64,000 nucleotides of DNA from an uncultured Clostridia bacterium (GCA_934792465.1 CAKVOK010000002.1:1-64000), one strand, 5' to 3'. Shown: positions 52,701-61,780, counted from the stretch's first letter. Translations and numbers: made by a program. The notes: generated by a model from the letters alone, not told the origin.

Positions 52701-53501
52701 CTTGCGGGGGATAAGACGGAAAAGGTGAAATTCAACGATGAGGAAATCAGCTTTTCCAGAACAAAAAATTACATATATTTCGGAGCAAAACCGATTGTTG
52801 ACGATGAAGAATACACAAAACCGGATAATAACACCGGAGGCGGTTCGGGAAGCTCGCACGGCGGCAGCTCCGGCGGCAAGACCTCGTCTTCCGGTCCGAC
52901 CGGCGGCAGCAGCGGCAGCAGCGGCACTGTAACGCCGATAAAACCGGCAATATCGGAAGCAATGAAAAAAGAGCTTGAAAATCATTGGGCGAAAGACGAA
53001 ATTATACCGCTTATAAACAATAAAATCGTCGGCGGAGACGAAAACGGCAGGCTGAATCTTGACGATACGATAACAAGAGCGGAATTTACCGCAATGCTTG
53101 TGCGTGCGTTTAAGCTTGAGGGGCAAAGCGATAAGACGTATAAAGACGTCAGCGGCGGCGATTGGTTCGCACCGTATGTCGGAGCGGCTTCCGCAGAAAA
53201 TATTATAAACGGATATGACGACGGAACGTTCGGACCGGATAAACCCGTTACACGGGAAGAAATGGCGAAAATTACGGTGAGCATATTTAAGAAATATAAG
53301 GAAATTCCGGAAGCGGACACGCAGAAATATGCGGACGACGCCGATATTTCGGACTGGGCAAACAAGTATGTGTATGAAGCCTGCCGGGCGGAAATAATGA
53401 ACGGCACGGAAAGCGGCAGCTTCAATCCGAAGAAAGAAGCACTGCGCTGTGAAGCCATGGCGACGGTTTCAAGACTTCTTAACAAGACAAAAGGAGAATA
53501 A
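49725..53501 (+). CDS. SLH-anchored heparinase II/III-type polysaccharide lyase
   Basis: 1258 aa exported enzyme. Signal peptide (MKKISAIFLTVCILCTSVYA), DNRLRE/CBM96-like module interleaved at about 110-340 (DTYICGGENENMNYGNEEML, RTYLMFDFSSLSSADITSAV), an alpha/alpha barrel (about 350-640) and the heparinase II/III-like beta sheet domain (about 640-860) with GVHAHDDDLSPIIFAKGKYL. After a Gly/Ser linker (about 1045-1070) comes an SLH triplet. The family cleaves uronic acids by beta-elimination (heparin, alginate, chondroitin and others); the substrate here cannot be fixed. Start ATG 49725 with GGAGG 8 bases upstream; an upstream in-frame start (49596) lies before the promoter's -10 and is excluded. 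Confidence 0.87.
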   Translation: MKKISAIFLTVCILCTSVYAAENGGTEQMSADGGYSYNFVDPDWMSDEDFFGVYDKEQGIFTNPGKLNYDGFSGLAAVKELVEAGDYEGAKEEYKAYYVKKKENLNLFINSTSKTDVIVSRMYENQVMYNPLSATLVDTVKFTNAETTASMDVTSDVKSIMGASDKRSIFQLVALKKDGSSAEIYSRSAAAGKRPVIEVTINGILNRIEPYGDTYICGGENENMNYGNEEMLRVEESVTSIQPEGAWETGINDAGNDINTNGVTDRFDDAETKRTYLMFDFSSLSSADITSAVLKLTGKNAGGTGEMEILCFRNADTAIEEDTVTWCKKGSFANEHYVFNSYGFKDPDGIETIFYAKPYGMINRYYGDVGRFEGSQLSPVKMFSETGNEYYGYVACKMFGDYVKMRGGKYDDSYTSLCAACRLLYMPNLIMKIITSKHMSAELFTALMKNLWLNANYMQYTFRPGTNWGSFQMSGLFTTGAYFNEFSDYYNWVEKPDSPNGDTEAVSLKYIQSAAYRMYLLSQNTIIDEDYSSTEKSVGYCATNMNMFLNPLTVTDVTGVTFPYNDETMKRVVGCLTYFRDLLGPGGYDIQWGNSGSHNVNMKYVIDNFLKYYNVPSLKWYTTNGKEGTAPEYTSVLYPGAKVAIMKSGWDDNAAYLHTSYDVAGVHAHDDDLSPIIFAKGKYLLSDQSYSGYALDATAQNWLISAEAHNVIKINEKFPNNTSELNDWVTNDGFDLFAATKTNNEVSFKRNIFFVRPNYWIVTDYLVPNDKETENTYRQMWHMPPDAKLDIIDETSNKAKSAYDYVNLSIIPVGGDKLEADIREGYYGTGSTTDMSMENYVNYIKNEKGTVTYNTILRPEIPDEKLNVNTTEIEMPDVTENGASAFSMDISSNGKTSEATYYILNDELQKGKRDVGSYNFDGKVFYAEKSSGGEFKNINLYKGKELKEKGKTVIKTGAPSEINDLSVSYDGSVMNIRSSESKEDIGLDTITLLAGDKTEKVKFNDEEISFSRTKNYIYFGAKPIVDDEEYTKPDNNTGGGSGSSHGGSSGGKTSSSGPTGGSSGSSGTVTPIKPAISEAMKKELENHWAKDEIIPLINNKIVGGDENGRLNLDDTITRAEFTAMLVRAFKLEGQSDKTYKDVSGGDWFAPYVGAASAENIINGYDDGTFGPDKPVTREEMAKITVSIFKKYKEIPEADTQKYADDADISDWANKYVYEACRAEIMNGTESGSFNPKKEALRCEAMATVSRLLNKTKGE

Positions 53502-53502
53502 A

Positions 53503-54429
53503 ATGGTAGACAGCACAATTAAAGATACCCATGGCTTTATATGGGAAATAAAACAAAACAAATTTTTGTATCTTATGCTATTGCCGGGAATATTGTTTTA
53601 CATTATATTTCATTATGTACCGATGTACGGCGCAATAATCGCATTCAAGGATTATTCGCCGATACTCGGAATAATGCACAGTGAATGGGTAGGTTTCAAG
53701 CATTTTGAAAGCTTTTTCAAGAGCGCATATTTTGTCAGGGTGCTGAAAAATACCCTTGGGCTGAGCATTTACGGACTTCTGGCAGGGTTTCCCGTGCCGA
53801 TAATACTTGCGCTGCTGCTGAACGAGATAGGCTGTTCGTGGTTCAAAAAAACGGTGCAGACCGTAACGTATATACCGCATTTTATTTCGATTGTCGTATT
53901 TTCGGGTATGATAGTCAATTTTACAATGCAAAACGGACTTATAAATGTGCTGCTTTCATATTTCGGATTTGAAAGAACAAATTTGCTCTTAAAACCCGAA
54001 CTGTTCAAGTCGATATACGTATGGAGCGATATATGGCAGCAGGCAGGCTGGAACTCCATTATTTATATAGCGGCGCTCAGCTCCATAGACCAGGAGCTCT
54101 ACGAAGCGGCGACGCTGGACGGCGCAAACAGATTTCAGCAGACGCTGCACGTTACGCTGCCGGGAATATCGTCCACGATAACGGTGCTTCTGATTTTGCA
54201 GATAGGCGGAATAATGAACATAGGCTTTGAAAAGGTTATCCTCCTTTATAATTCCATGAACATGGAAACTGCGGATATTATTTCGAGTTACGTTTACAGA
54301 AAAGGTATTATAAACAACAATTTCAGCTTTTCCACCGCCATAGGACTTTTTAATTCGGCAGTGAATCTGATACTTCTGATAACCGCAAACTTCATAAGTA
54401 AACGGGTAAGCGAAAATTCGCTTTGGTAG
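53503..54429 (+). CDS. Carbohydrate ABC transporter permease, LplB type
   Basis: 308 aa inner permease with six predicted helices. Binding-protein-dependent permease EAA loop: YEAATLDGANRFQQTLHVTLPG. N-terminal FLYLMLLPGILFYIIFHYVP is typical of the LplB/YteP group importing oligosaccharides from uronic or mannose polymers. ATG directly follows the lyase stop with SD AAGGAG. An ATPase gene is absent; such systems share MsmX-type ATPases. Confidence 0.92.
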   Translation: MVDSTIKDTHGFIWEIKQNKFLYLMLLPGILFYIIFHYVPMYGAIIAFKDYSPILGIMHSEWVGFKHFESFFKSAYFVRVLKNTLGLSIYGLLAGFPVPIILALLLNEIGCSWFKKTVQTVTYIPHFISIVVFSGMIVNFTMQNGLINVLLSYFGFERTNLLLKPELFKSIYVWSDIWQQAGWNSIIYIAALSSIDQELYEAATLDGANRFQQTLHVTLPGISSTITVLLILQIGGIMNIGFEKVILLYNSMNMETADIISSYVYRKGIINNNFSFSTAIGLFNSAVNLILLITANFISKRVSENSLW

Positions 54430-54449
54430 AAAGGAGTTTTATCATAATA

Positions 54450-55331
54450 ATGAGGAAATCAAAAGGGAAAATAATATTCGATATATTTAATTACGTATTG
54501 ATGATAATGCTTGTGATTATAACAATATATCCGTTTTTATACGTAATATTCGCATCGTTTTCAGACCCTGCGGAGCTTATCAAGCTAAACGGAATACTTC
54601 TGAGGCCGGCAGGATTCTCTCTCGAAGGGTATAAAGCCGTGATAAGCAACAAGGAAATATTCACGGGATATATGAACACGATATTTTACGTTGTTGTCGG
54701 AACGTCGTGCAGTGTGTTTTTTACGATACTTACCGCATATCCGCTGTCCAAAAAGAATTTGAAATACGGCAGATATGTTATGCTGATGATAATTTTTACG
54801 ATGTTCTTTTCGGGCGGAATGATTCCGAGTTATCTGACGGTGAAAAACCTCGGATTGCTAAATACCCGAGGAGCAATCATTATTCCGGGACTTATTCTTA
54901 CGTATAATCTGATTATAATGAGAACATCGTTTTCGGCAATACCAAGTGCCGTTGAAGAATCGGCAAAGATAGACGGAGCAAATGATTTCACGATATTGTT
55001 TCGGATAGTAGTGCCACTTTCGTGGTCTGTAATAGCCGTTATGGTGCTTTACTACGGTGTTGGGCAGTGGAACGCATGGTTCAACGCAAGTATTTATCTG
55101 AAAGACAGAAAGCTGTTTCCGTTGCAGCTGTTTTTGAGAGAAATACTTATAAATTCGTCAACGGACAAAATGGTGCAGAGCGCAGGCAGCGGTTCGGGAG
55201 CGAAAGCGTCGCTTGAAGAGGTTTTGAAAAATGCGCTCGTGGTAGTATCCACAGTGCCGATAATGATAGTATATCCGTTTTTGCAGAAGCATTTTGTAAA
55301 GGGTGTTATGATAGGAGCGGTAAAAGGATAA
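54450..55331 (+). CDS. Carbohydrate ABC transporter permease, YtcP/LplC type
   Basis: 293 aa, six helices, partner of the previous permease. EAA loop: EESAKIDGANDFTILFRIVV PLS. C-terminal YPFLQKHFVKGVMIGAVKG is the hallmark of the LplC/YtcP group. The SD AGGAG is 13 bases before ATG 54450, longer than usual; no closer start is convincing. 20 bp downstream of the first permease. Confidence 0.92.
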   Translation: MRKSKGKIIFDIFNYVLMIMLVIITIYPFLYVIFASFSDPAELIKLNGILLRPAGFSLEGYKAVISNKEIFTGYMNTIFYVVVGTSCSVFFTILTAYPLSKKNLKYGRYVMLMIIFTMFFSGGMIPSYLTVKNLGLLNTRGAIIIPGLILTYNLIIMRTSFSAIPSAVEESAKIDGANDFTILFRIVVPLSWSVIAVMVLYYGVGQWNAWFNASIYLKDRKLFPLQLFLREILINSSTDKMVQSAGSGSGAKASLEEVLKNALVVVSTVPIMIVYPFLQKHFVKGVMIGAVKG

Positions 55332-55359
55332 AAATATATTAAAAAAAGGAGAGGTTAAA

Positions 55360-56925
55360 ATGAAAAAAATTACGTTCATGCTTGCAATCTGCATGATTGC
55401 GTCAACATTCGCCGGTTGCGGAAACAAAAAAGCGGAGGAAAAAGGAAAGGATAAACTTACATGGTGGACGACGAACTATGCCGTTAAGTATGTCGAAAAT
55501 TACGGCAATGTGGAGGCATACAAGAAGATACAGGAAAAAACAGGCATTGATATTGAGTTTGTCCATGCGAACGTAAATCAGATGAGCGAGCAGTTCAATA
55601 TTATGGTTTCTTCCGGAGATATGGCGGATATTATAGATTATAACTATACATATTATCCCGGCGGAGTGGCAAAGGCAATCAAGGATAAGATTATCATAAC
55701 CATAGACGATTATGTAAAAGAGGGAAAGACGCCGAATTTGTCGAAAATATTTAAAGAAAATCCGGAGATTGAAAAGGGTTCGAGAAATTTCGACGGTACT
55801 TTGGCACTCTTTCCGTCGCTGAAACAGGATATATCCATCAATGCATATTTCGGACCTATGATAAGAGAAGATTGGCTGAAAAAACTCGGACTTGAAATAC
55901 CGACAGGCATAGAGGAATGGCACACGGTTCTTACGGCATTCAAAAACAACGACCCGAACGGAAACGGTGAGGCGGACGAAATACCTCTTGTTGCCGATAA
56001 AAATGCGCAGTTCAGCACGCTTGCCGCAGCATACGGAGTTACAAACAACTTCTGTCTGAAAAACGGCGAAAAAGTTGTATACGGTCCTATGGAACCGGAA
56101 TTTAAAGAATTTCTTGCGGAAATGAACAAATGGTATAACGAGGGACTCATAGATAAAGAATTTGCGGCGCTTACACAGGTAAATGTCGATTCAAGAATTA
56201 CGTCCGATGTCGGCGGCGCATTTGTCGGATATTCGGGAAGTCAGATGGGCAATTATATCGCAGCGAAGAAAGGCGAGGACGTGAATTTCAAGCTCAGTGC
56301 AGCGCCTTGGCCGTCCGCAAACGGTGGAAAAGGCTACAGCGGTCTTGACGAAATGGCACGCCTTGTAAGCAACGGACAGGGAGCAGGCATTTCGTCAACG
56401 AACAAAAACGTTGAAAAAACAATAAAGCTGCTTGACTACTGCTACAGCGACGAAGCGACGGAGCTGCAAAACTGGGGTATCGAGGGAAAGACCTATACAA
56501 AAGAAAACGGCAAGAACAAGTTTACGGACGATATAGTGAATAATCCGGACGGAAAAGACCCTATGGAAGCAATTTCAAAATATGCGCTTCCGATATACGG
56601 CAGCGGCGGCAAGATAATGGATTCGGCAGCGTATAATGCAATAGGCAGAGCGTATGACGAGCAGAAAGCCGCAGCCGATACCTGGAGCAAAGCAGACCTT
56701 TCGCTGCTTCTGCCGACGCTTGTGTTCACTATGGACGAAACGGAAGTAATAGCGGATGTAATGGGCGACATAACAAGCTATTACAATGAAATGCTCGTTA
56801 AGATAATCACAGGCGTTGAACCCGTAAGTATGCATGATGAATTTGTTAAGAAAATCAAGGATATGAATATTGAAAAGGCTATAAAGGCATACAGAACGGC
56901 ATACGACAGGTATAAGAAAAACTAA
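55360..56925 (+). CDS. Extracellular solute-binding lipoprotein (LplA/YtcQ type)
   Basis: 521 aa, lipobox FAGC (Cys20) after MKKITFMLAICMIASTF. Family 1 binding-protein fold; conserved elements TWWTTNY, GDMADIIDY, REDWLKKLGLEIPTGIEEWH TVL and DPNGNGEADEIPL (a frequent Ca-binding loop) mark the large oligosaccharide-binding group. It delivers oligosaccharides to the two permeases encoded just upstream. AAGGAGAGG ribosome site. Confidence 0.93.
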   Translation: MKKITFMLAICMIASTFAGCGNKKAEEKGKDKLTWWTTNYAVKYVENYGNVEAYKKIQEKTGIDIEFVHANVNQMSEQFNIMVSSGDMADIIDYNYTYYPGGVAKAIKDKIIITIDDYVKEGKTPNLSKIFKENPEIEKGSRNFDGTLALFPSLKQDISINAYFGPMIREDWLKKLGLEIPTGIEEWHTVLTAFKNNDPNGNGEADEIPLVADKNAQFSTLAAAYGVTNNFCLKNGEKVVYGPMEPEFKEFLAEMNKWYNEGLIDKEFAALTQVNVDSRITSDVGGAFVGYSGSQMGNYIAAKKGEDVNFKLSAAPWPSANGGKGYSGLDEMARLVSNGQGAGISSTNKNVEKTIKLLDYCYSDEATELQNWGIEGKTYTKENGKNKFTDDIVNNPDGKDPMEAISKYALPIYGSGGKIMDSAAYNAIGRAYDEQKAAADTWSKADLSLLLPTLVFTMDETEVIADVMGDITSYYNEMLVKIITGVEPVSMHDEFVKKIKDMNIEKAIKAYRTAYDRYKKN

Positions 56926-56937
56926 AACTTGGGACTT

Positions 56938-57025
56938 TACAAAAATGTGCAGACCGCAGGAAGTAAGACTTTGCCTTGCTTTTGCTCAGTTTGTCCATTC
57001 TGCACTATTTTTCTAAAATCCCACC
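56938..57025. repeat. Inverted copy of the terminator-linked repeat
   Basis: Reading in reverse it gives TGGGATTTTAGAAAAATAGT GCAGAATGGACAAACTGAGC AAAAGCAAGG and ends near GCGGTCTGCACATTTTTGT, the order seen at 39018-39286 but with the middle missing. It shows that the element occurs in both orientations. Confidence 0.65.
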
Positions 57026-57041
57026 CACCAAAAAAATACAG

Positions 57042-57080
57042 AGTTGCAGCAAAATGAAAACCGTTTTGCTGCAACTTTTA
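57042..57080 (+). terminator. Terminator / attenuator before the GH88 gene
   Basis: Perfect 13-bp stem AGTTGCAGCAAAA/TTTTGCTGCAACT and TTTT. It ends only about 20 bases before the GH88 start, with no clear promoter between, so it may attenuate readthrough from the transporter genes. Confidence 0.75.
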
Positions 57081-57098
57081 TAAAAGAAAGGTAAAATC

Positions 57099-58199
57099 AT
57101 GAATAATATCAAAGATGCAATGGAATATTCAATCCGAAAAGTAAGTGAGGGTATCGAAACATTCGGGAATCTGTATCCGCAGTCGGCAAGTGTGAACAAT
57201 GTATACGGAACTATGGAAAATATCGACTGGACAAACGGATTTTGGTGCGGAATGCTTTGGATGGCTTATAAATATACGAATGATGAAAAGTATAAAAAGG
57301 CGGCACTGGATCACGTGGCGGATTTTTATAACAGGATTGAAAATAAGATAAACACAGGCCACCATGACATGGGGTTTTTATATATGCCGTCATGCGTTGA
57401 AGCGTATAAGCTAACGGGCGATGAAACCGCAAAAAAGGCGGCACTCGCCGCTGCGGACAATATGTGCGGCAGATTTTGCGAAAAAGGCGGATTTATACAG
57501 GCGTGGGGCGAACTCGGTACGAAAGAGAATTACAGACTTATTATAGACTGTCTGTTAAATCTTCCGCTGCTGTTTTGGGCGGCGGAGGAAACAGGGGAAA
57601 AAGCTTATAAAGAAATTGCCGAACGCCATCTGAATACTACGTTAAACGTGATTTTCAGAGATGATTATTCAACGTATCATACATATTATTTCGACCCCGA
57701 AACAGGCAAATCGCTGTACGGCGCAACGCATCAGGGATATTCGGACAGCTCGATATGGGCGAGAGGGCAGGCATGGGGAGTGTATGGACTTGCCCTTGCT
57801 TATAAATATACGAAAAATCCGAAATTAATTGATATGTTCGTCAATGTTACGGAACTTTTTTTGTCGCATTTGCCGAGCGATAATATACCGGCATGGGACC
57901 TCATATTTACGGATACGAAAACGCAGAAAGATACGTCCGCAGCAGCAATCGTAATATGCGGAATCCTTGAAATGAAAGGATTGTGCGAAATCCCCGAAAA
58001 GTTCGTTGAAAAAGCAGCGGAAATGCTTCGGGCGCTGTGCGAAACCTGCCTGACGGAGAATATTAAGGAATCAAACGGAATACTTATGCATGGCGTGTAT
58101 TCGATGCCGCATAACGGCGGTGTGGACGAATGTACGATATGGGGAGATTATTACTTCATGGAAGCGCTTATGCGTATGCTTAATCCCGAACTGCTTTGA
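57099..58199 (+). CDS. GH88 unsaturated glucuronyl hydrolase
   Basis: 366 aa, cytosolic (no signal peptide). Removes the delta-4,5-unsaturated uronic acid that lyases leave at oligosaccharide ends. Family signs: WTNGFWCGMLWMAYK, HHDMGFLY with Asp90, DCLLNLPLLFW with Asp150, THQGYSDSSIWARGQAWGVY and DTSAAAIVICGILEM. Asp90 and Asp150 match the catalytic pair of Bacillus UGL (Asp88/Asp149). GH105 is the closest alternative, but the QGYSDSS..ARGQAWG block fits GH88 better. Confidence 0.9.
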   Translation: MNNIKDAMEYSIRKVSEGIETFGNLYPQSASVNNVYGTMENIDWTNGFWCGMLWMAYKYTNDEKYKKAALDHVADFYNRIENKINTGHHDMGFLYMPSCVEAYKLTGDETAKKAALAAADNMCGRFCEKGGFIQAWGELGTKENYRLIIDCLLNLPLLFWAAEETGEKAYKEIAERHLNTTLNVIFRDDYSTYHTYYFDPETGKSLYGATHQGYSDSSIWARGQAWGVYGLALAYKYTKNPKLIDMFVNVTELFLSHLPSDNIPAWDLIFTDTKTQKDTSAAAIVICGILEMKGLCEIPEKFVEKAAEMLRALCETCLTENIKESNGILMHGVYSMPHNGGVDECTIWGDYYFMEALMRMLNPELL

Positions 58200-58207
58200 T
58201 TGGAGAA

Positions 58208-58278
58208 AAGTTTGAATAAAATTGCCCATAGCACCGCTCACTGCAAAGCGGCACTCTGAATAATTTTCTTTCAAACTT
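58208..58278 (+). promoter_or_regulatory. Structured leader before GH95
   Basis: AAGTTTGA/TCAAACTT and AAAAT/ATTTT arms enclose CCGCT/AGCGG, giving one long interrupted hairpin between the GH88 stop and the GH95 start. Possible attenuator or processing site. Confidence 0.4.
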
Positions 58279-58318
58279 GGTTTTGTGCCTTGAACCACGG
58301 AAAGGAATGGTTATAAAT

Positions 58319-60571
58319 ATGGAAACTGTATTGAAATATAAAAATCCGTCGGAGGATTGGCTTGAGGGACTTCCGATAGGCAACGGCAGGCTTGCCGCAA
58401 TGATTACGGGAGGTGAAAAGCATGACGATATTTGGCTTAATCATGAATGGCTGTGGAGAGGGAAAAACAGAAGCAGAGATAATATAAAATCTGCGGATAT
58501 GCTGAAAGAGGTTCGGCGATTTCTCACAAACGGCGATTTTTACCGTGCGACCGCTCTTGCGAATGTGTGTTTCGGCGGCTTGGGCGGAATATCCGGTATG
58601 GAAAACAGCATAGATTCGTATCAGCCGGCAGGGAAACTGCGTTTTGATATGGAAAATCCGTGCGGATATATCGGACGGCGGCTTGATATAAAGCACGGTG
58701 TTGCGAGCGTTGAACGGGGAAATGTTACTTCTTATTTCATAGCACATCCGGGTATAAATATGATTGTCTGCCGTTGGGAGGGCGATATTTGCGGTACGCT
58801 GGAATATACACGTACAGCCGATGAAAATGCGGAAGAAAAATGTGTTGCGTCGGGTAATGAAATTATTTATAAATGCAGGTTTAAAGACGGTATTTCGTTT
58901 CAATGCAATATTAAGCTCGAAACGGACGGACAAGCAATGGCGGAAAGCGGCAAAATCACAGTGTGCGAGGCAAATTGGCTGACTGTGTTTATTAACATTG
59001 CAACAGAGGTAAAAGGGATTGACTGCGAGCTTGAAAAATATCCGACACCGTATAATATGACTTGGGAAGAAATAATACAGACGCATAAATCAAGGTTTGC
59101 GGAGGTCATGGAACGGTTTTGTCTTGAACTCGATTTGCCCGAAAATGATTTGTATACCGATGAGCGTATCGAAAGGCTCAAAAAAGGCGAAAAGGACGAT
59201 TTGTTACCGCTGCTGTATTTTAACTACGGCAGGTATCTTCTGGTTTCTTCGTCAATCTGCGGCGAGCTGCCGGCAAATTTGCAGGGAAAATGGAACGATA
59301 ATATAAATCCGCCGTGGGGCAGCGACTATCATTTGGATATTAATTTGCAGATGAATTATTGGGCGGCGGAAGCCGTTAATATGTCGGAATGTACCGAGGC
59401 GCTGTTCAAATATATCGAGAGAATGATTCCTCATGCGAGGAAAGCGGCGGCGGATTTGTACGGCTGCCGGGGCATATATCTGCCTTTGCGTGCGGACGCA
59501 TGGGATAAATCCACGCCGGAGTCATACGGCTGGGCGGCATGGATTGGTGCGGCGGCGTGGATTGCCCGGCATTTTTGGCAGCATTACATATATACGGGTG
59601 ATATAATATTTTTGAAAGAACGTGCATATCCTTTTTTCAGGGAAACAGCAAGATTTTATGAAGATTATCTCGTTGAGGACAAAGACGGCGTAATGCAGAT
59701 TATGCCGAGTCAGTCACCGGAAAACAGGTTTGAGGGAACGGGAATGTTTCCCGTAAGCATAGGAATATCATCTGCTATGGACGTTCAGCTTGCATACGAT
59801 TTGTTCGGATATGCCGTAAAATCCGCCGAGATTTTGGAAACCGATAAGGAAGATGTTGAAGCATGGAGAAAAATGAGAGATAATCTGCCGAAGTTTGAGA
59901 TAGGCAGTGACGGCAGGCTGCTCGAATGGGACAGGGAGTATGCGGAGGTTGAACCGGGGCATAGGCATTTGTCGCATTTGTACGGACTTTATCCCTCGGA
60001 TTTGTTCAATCCGTCGGAAAGACCGGTGCAGTATACTGCGGCGGAAAAGTCGCTGGAATATCGGCTTGCGCAGGGCGGCGCACATACCGGCTGGAGCCGT
60101 GCGTGGACGGCATGCCTTTATGCACGGCTCGGAAAAGGCGAAAAGGTGTGGGAACATCTTAATGCGAGCATAAAGGAATTTGCAACGGTTACGCTGCTTG
60201 ATTTGCATCCGCCGAGAATTTTTCAGATAGACGGCAATCTCGGAGCGGCGGCAGCTGTGACGGAAGCGATTGTGCAGTATTTCGGCGGAACGCTGCATTT
60301 GCTGCGTGCGCTGCCGAAAGCGTGGGAAAGCGGAAGCGTAAGCGGAATGAAAATTCCCGGCGGTGCTGCATTGAATATGAAGTGGAAAGACGGCGTGCCG
60401 ACAGAAATTGAAATTGTCGGCACACGGCAAAGCATAAAAATTGCATTGCCGGCAGGTAATGCAGTGAAACATATTTATGATACGAAAAATATGCGCAGTG
60501 TTGAATTTGCATCCGAAAACGGAGAGATATGTTTTCAGATTAAAGGCGATAGTACAATTGTAATTGAATAA
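58319..60571 (+). CDS. GH95 alpha-L-fucosidase / alpha-L-galactosidase
   Basis: 750 aa, no signal peptide, so cytosolic. Family features: LPIGNGRLAAMITGG, NPPWGSDYHLDINLQMNYWA, LLEWDREYAEVEPGHRHLSH with Glu536 in the position of the general acid, GWSRAWTACLYARL and FQIDGNLGAAAAVTEAIVQ. GH95 inverts terminal alpha-1,2-fucose or alpha-galactose residues. The early motif normally NEDTLWSG reads NHEWLWRG, so specificity may differ. ATG 58319 chosen; ATGs 12 and 42 bases earlier have poorer spacing to AAAGGA. Confidence 0.9.
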   Translation: METVLKYKNPSEDWLEGLPIGNGRLAAMITGGEKHDDIWLNHEWLWRGKNRSRDNIKSADMLKEVRRFLTNGDFYRATALANVCFGGLGGISGMENSIDSYQPAGKLRFDMENPCGYIGRRLDIKHGVASVERGNVTSYFIAHPGINMIVCRWEGDICGTLEYTRTADENAEEKCVASGNEIIYKCRFKDGISFQCNIKLETDGQAMAESGKITVCEANWLTVFINIATEVKGIDCELEKYPTPYNMTWEEIIQTHKSRFAEVMERFCLELDLPENDLYTDERIERLKKGEKDDLLPLLYFNYGRYLLVSSSICGELPANLQGKWNDNINPPWGSDYHLDINLQMNYWAAEAVNMSECTEALFKYIERMIPHARKAAADLYGCRGIYLPLRADAWDKSTPESYGWAAWIGAAAWIARHFWQHYIYTGDIIFLKERAYPFFRETARFYEDYLVEDKDGVMQIMPSQSPENRFEGTGMFPVSIGISSAMDVQLAYDLFGYAVKSAEILETDKEDVEAWRKMRDNLPKFEIGSDGRLLEWDREYAEVEPGHRHLSHLYGLYPSDLFNPSERPVQYTAAEKSLEYRLAQGGAHTGWSRAWTACLYARLGKGEKVWEHLNASIKEFATVTLLDLHPPRIFQIDGNLGAAAAVTEAIVQYFGGTLHLLRALPKAWESGSVSGMKIPGGAALNMKWKDGVPTEIEIVGTRQSIKIALPAGNAVKHIYDTKNMRSVEFASENGEICFQIKGDSTIVIE

Positions 60572-60641
60572 TGGGCATTTTTACTCAGCCACTCTGGGTT
60601 TTGGAAAAATAGTGCGGAACGGGAAAAATGCGTTTCACCTC

Positions 60642-60670
60642 TTGACAAATTCCGATATGTATTGTATCAT
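60642..60670 (+). promoter_or_regulatory. Promoter of the truncated acetyltransferase
   Basis: TTGACA, 17 bases, TATCAT, 31 bp upstream of ATG 60701. Confidence 0.7.
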
Positions 60671-60700
60671 ATAATTATAAATATTCCGGATGGGTTGGAT

Positions 60701-61036
60701 ATGATTATGGATTACAAAATACGGGTCGCGCGGAAAGAGGATGCGGAAAAGCTTTTGAAAATATATGCTCCGTATGTTGAGAACACGGCTATAACGTTTG
60801 AATATACAGTTCCGACGAAAGATGAATTTGAAAAACGTATTGAAAATACGCTGAAAAAATATCCGTATATTGCAGCGGAACGCAATGATGAGATTTTAGG
60901 CTATGCATACGCCGGCGAGCTTTATCACCGTGAAGCGTATATGCATTCTGCGGAAACGAGTATTTATGTGGCACGTGACGGCAGGACGGTGCCGTATGCG
61001 GTGAAGAAATTTGCGGAATATCTCAGCTTTATCTGA
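60701..61036 (+). pseudogene. Truncated GNAT N-acetyltransferase
   Basis: 111 codons resembling the first two thirds of phosphinothricin acetyltransferase-like GNAT enzymes (IRVARKEDAEKLLKIYAPYV ENTAITFEYTVPTKDEFEKR and ILGYAYAG, AETSIYVARDG). The acetyl-CoA motif (usually R-G-x-G-I/V-G) is eroded to GRTVPYAVKKF, and the frame stops 10 residues later, where about 55 further residues would be expected. No other frame continues the homology. The promoter is intact, so it may still be transcribed. Confidence 0.7.
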
Positions 61037-61044
61037 ATTTGCTA

Positions 61045-61073
61045 TTGCTTTTTCGGAAAATATGTGGTATACT
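61045..61073 (+). promoter_or_regulatory. Promoter of the SGNH hydrolase gene
   Basis: TTGCTT, 17 bases, TATACT, 43 bp before the start codon. It begins 8 bases after the truncated acetyltransferase frame. Confidence 0.7.
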
Positions 61074-61115
61074 GTAGTCGATGAAAAATTTAATAAAAAA
61101 AGGGGATAAATACCA

Positions 61116-61751
61116 ATGATGAAAATTCTTTTTCAGGGTGATTCGATAACGGATTGCGGAAGAAACACAAGTAACGGAAGCATGATTTCCATAGGTCAGG
61201 GATACGCTATGCTCGTATGCGCTGCACTCGGATATAAATATCCGCAGGAATATGAATTTGAAAACAGAGGAATCAGCGGGAACAGAGTTGTGGACGTGTA
61301 TTCGAGAATCAAGGCGGACGGCTGGAATCTTGAACCCGACGTGTTCAGCATACTCATAGGCGTAAATGATGTATGGCACGAAATAGGCGGCGGCAACGGC
61401 GTAGACGCCGCACGCTACGAGAAAGTGTATCGAATGATGATAGAAGATACGCTTGAAAGACTTCCCGATACGAAATTTATGATACTTGAGCCGTTTGTGC
61501 TTAAAGCAGCGGCAACGGAAGAGAAATGGGACGAATTTAAGAGCGAGGTTGCTCTGCGTGCCGCAGCTGCGAAGAGAGTGGCAGAGGACTATAACCTTGT
61601 CTTTGTTCCGCTTCAGGAAAAATTTGATGCGGCGGCAGAGAAAACAAATGATGCGTCCTATTGGCTTGCGGACGGAGTTCACCCGACACCGGCAGGTCAC
61701 GGACTGATAGCCGAAGCTTGGCTTGAAGCGTTTGAAAAGAATATAAAATAA
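61116..61751 (+). CDS. SGNH/GDSL-family esterase
   Basis: 211 aa, no signal peptide. Catalytic blocks: block I FQGDSITD (Ser10), block II RGISGNRV, block III IGVNDVWH (Asn84), block V DGVHPTPAGH (Asp186, His189). Such small SGNH hydrolases next to glycosidases are often carbohydrate acetyl-esterases; deacetylation of imported oligosaccharides is a fair inference. Two adjacent ATGs (61116, 61119) are possible starts. Confidence 0.88.
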   Translation: MMKILFQGDSITDCGRNTSNGSMISIGQGYAMLVCAALGYKYPQEYEFENRGISGNRVVDVYSRIKADGWNLEPDVFSILIGVNDVWHEIGGGNGVDAARYEKVYRMMIEDTLERLPDTKFMILEPFVLKAAATEEKWDEFKSEVALRAAAAKRVAEDYNLVFVPLQEKFDAAAEKTNDASYWLADGVHPTPAGHGLIAEAWLEAFEKNIK

Positions 61752-61780
61752 ATCTGGACTTTATAAAAGTTCCGCAGGGA

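Noticed and set aside
52840..52930. GC-rich repeats near the end of the lyase gene
   Set aside because: They encode the Gly/Ser linker before the SLH triplet, a usual feature.
57099..58199. GH105 rhamnogalacturonyl hydrolase
   Set aside because: The spacing of Asp90/Asp150 and the QGYSDSS..ARGQAWG block fit GH88 better; GH105 remains the second choice.
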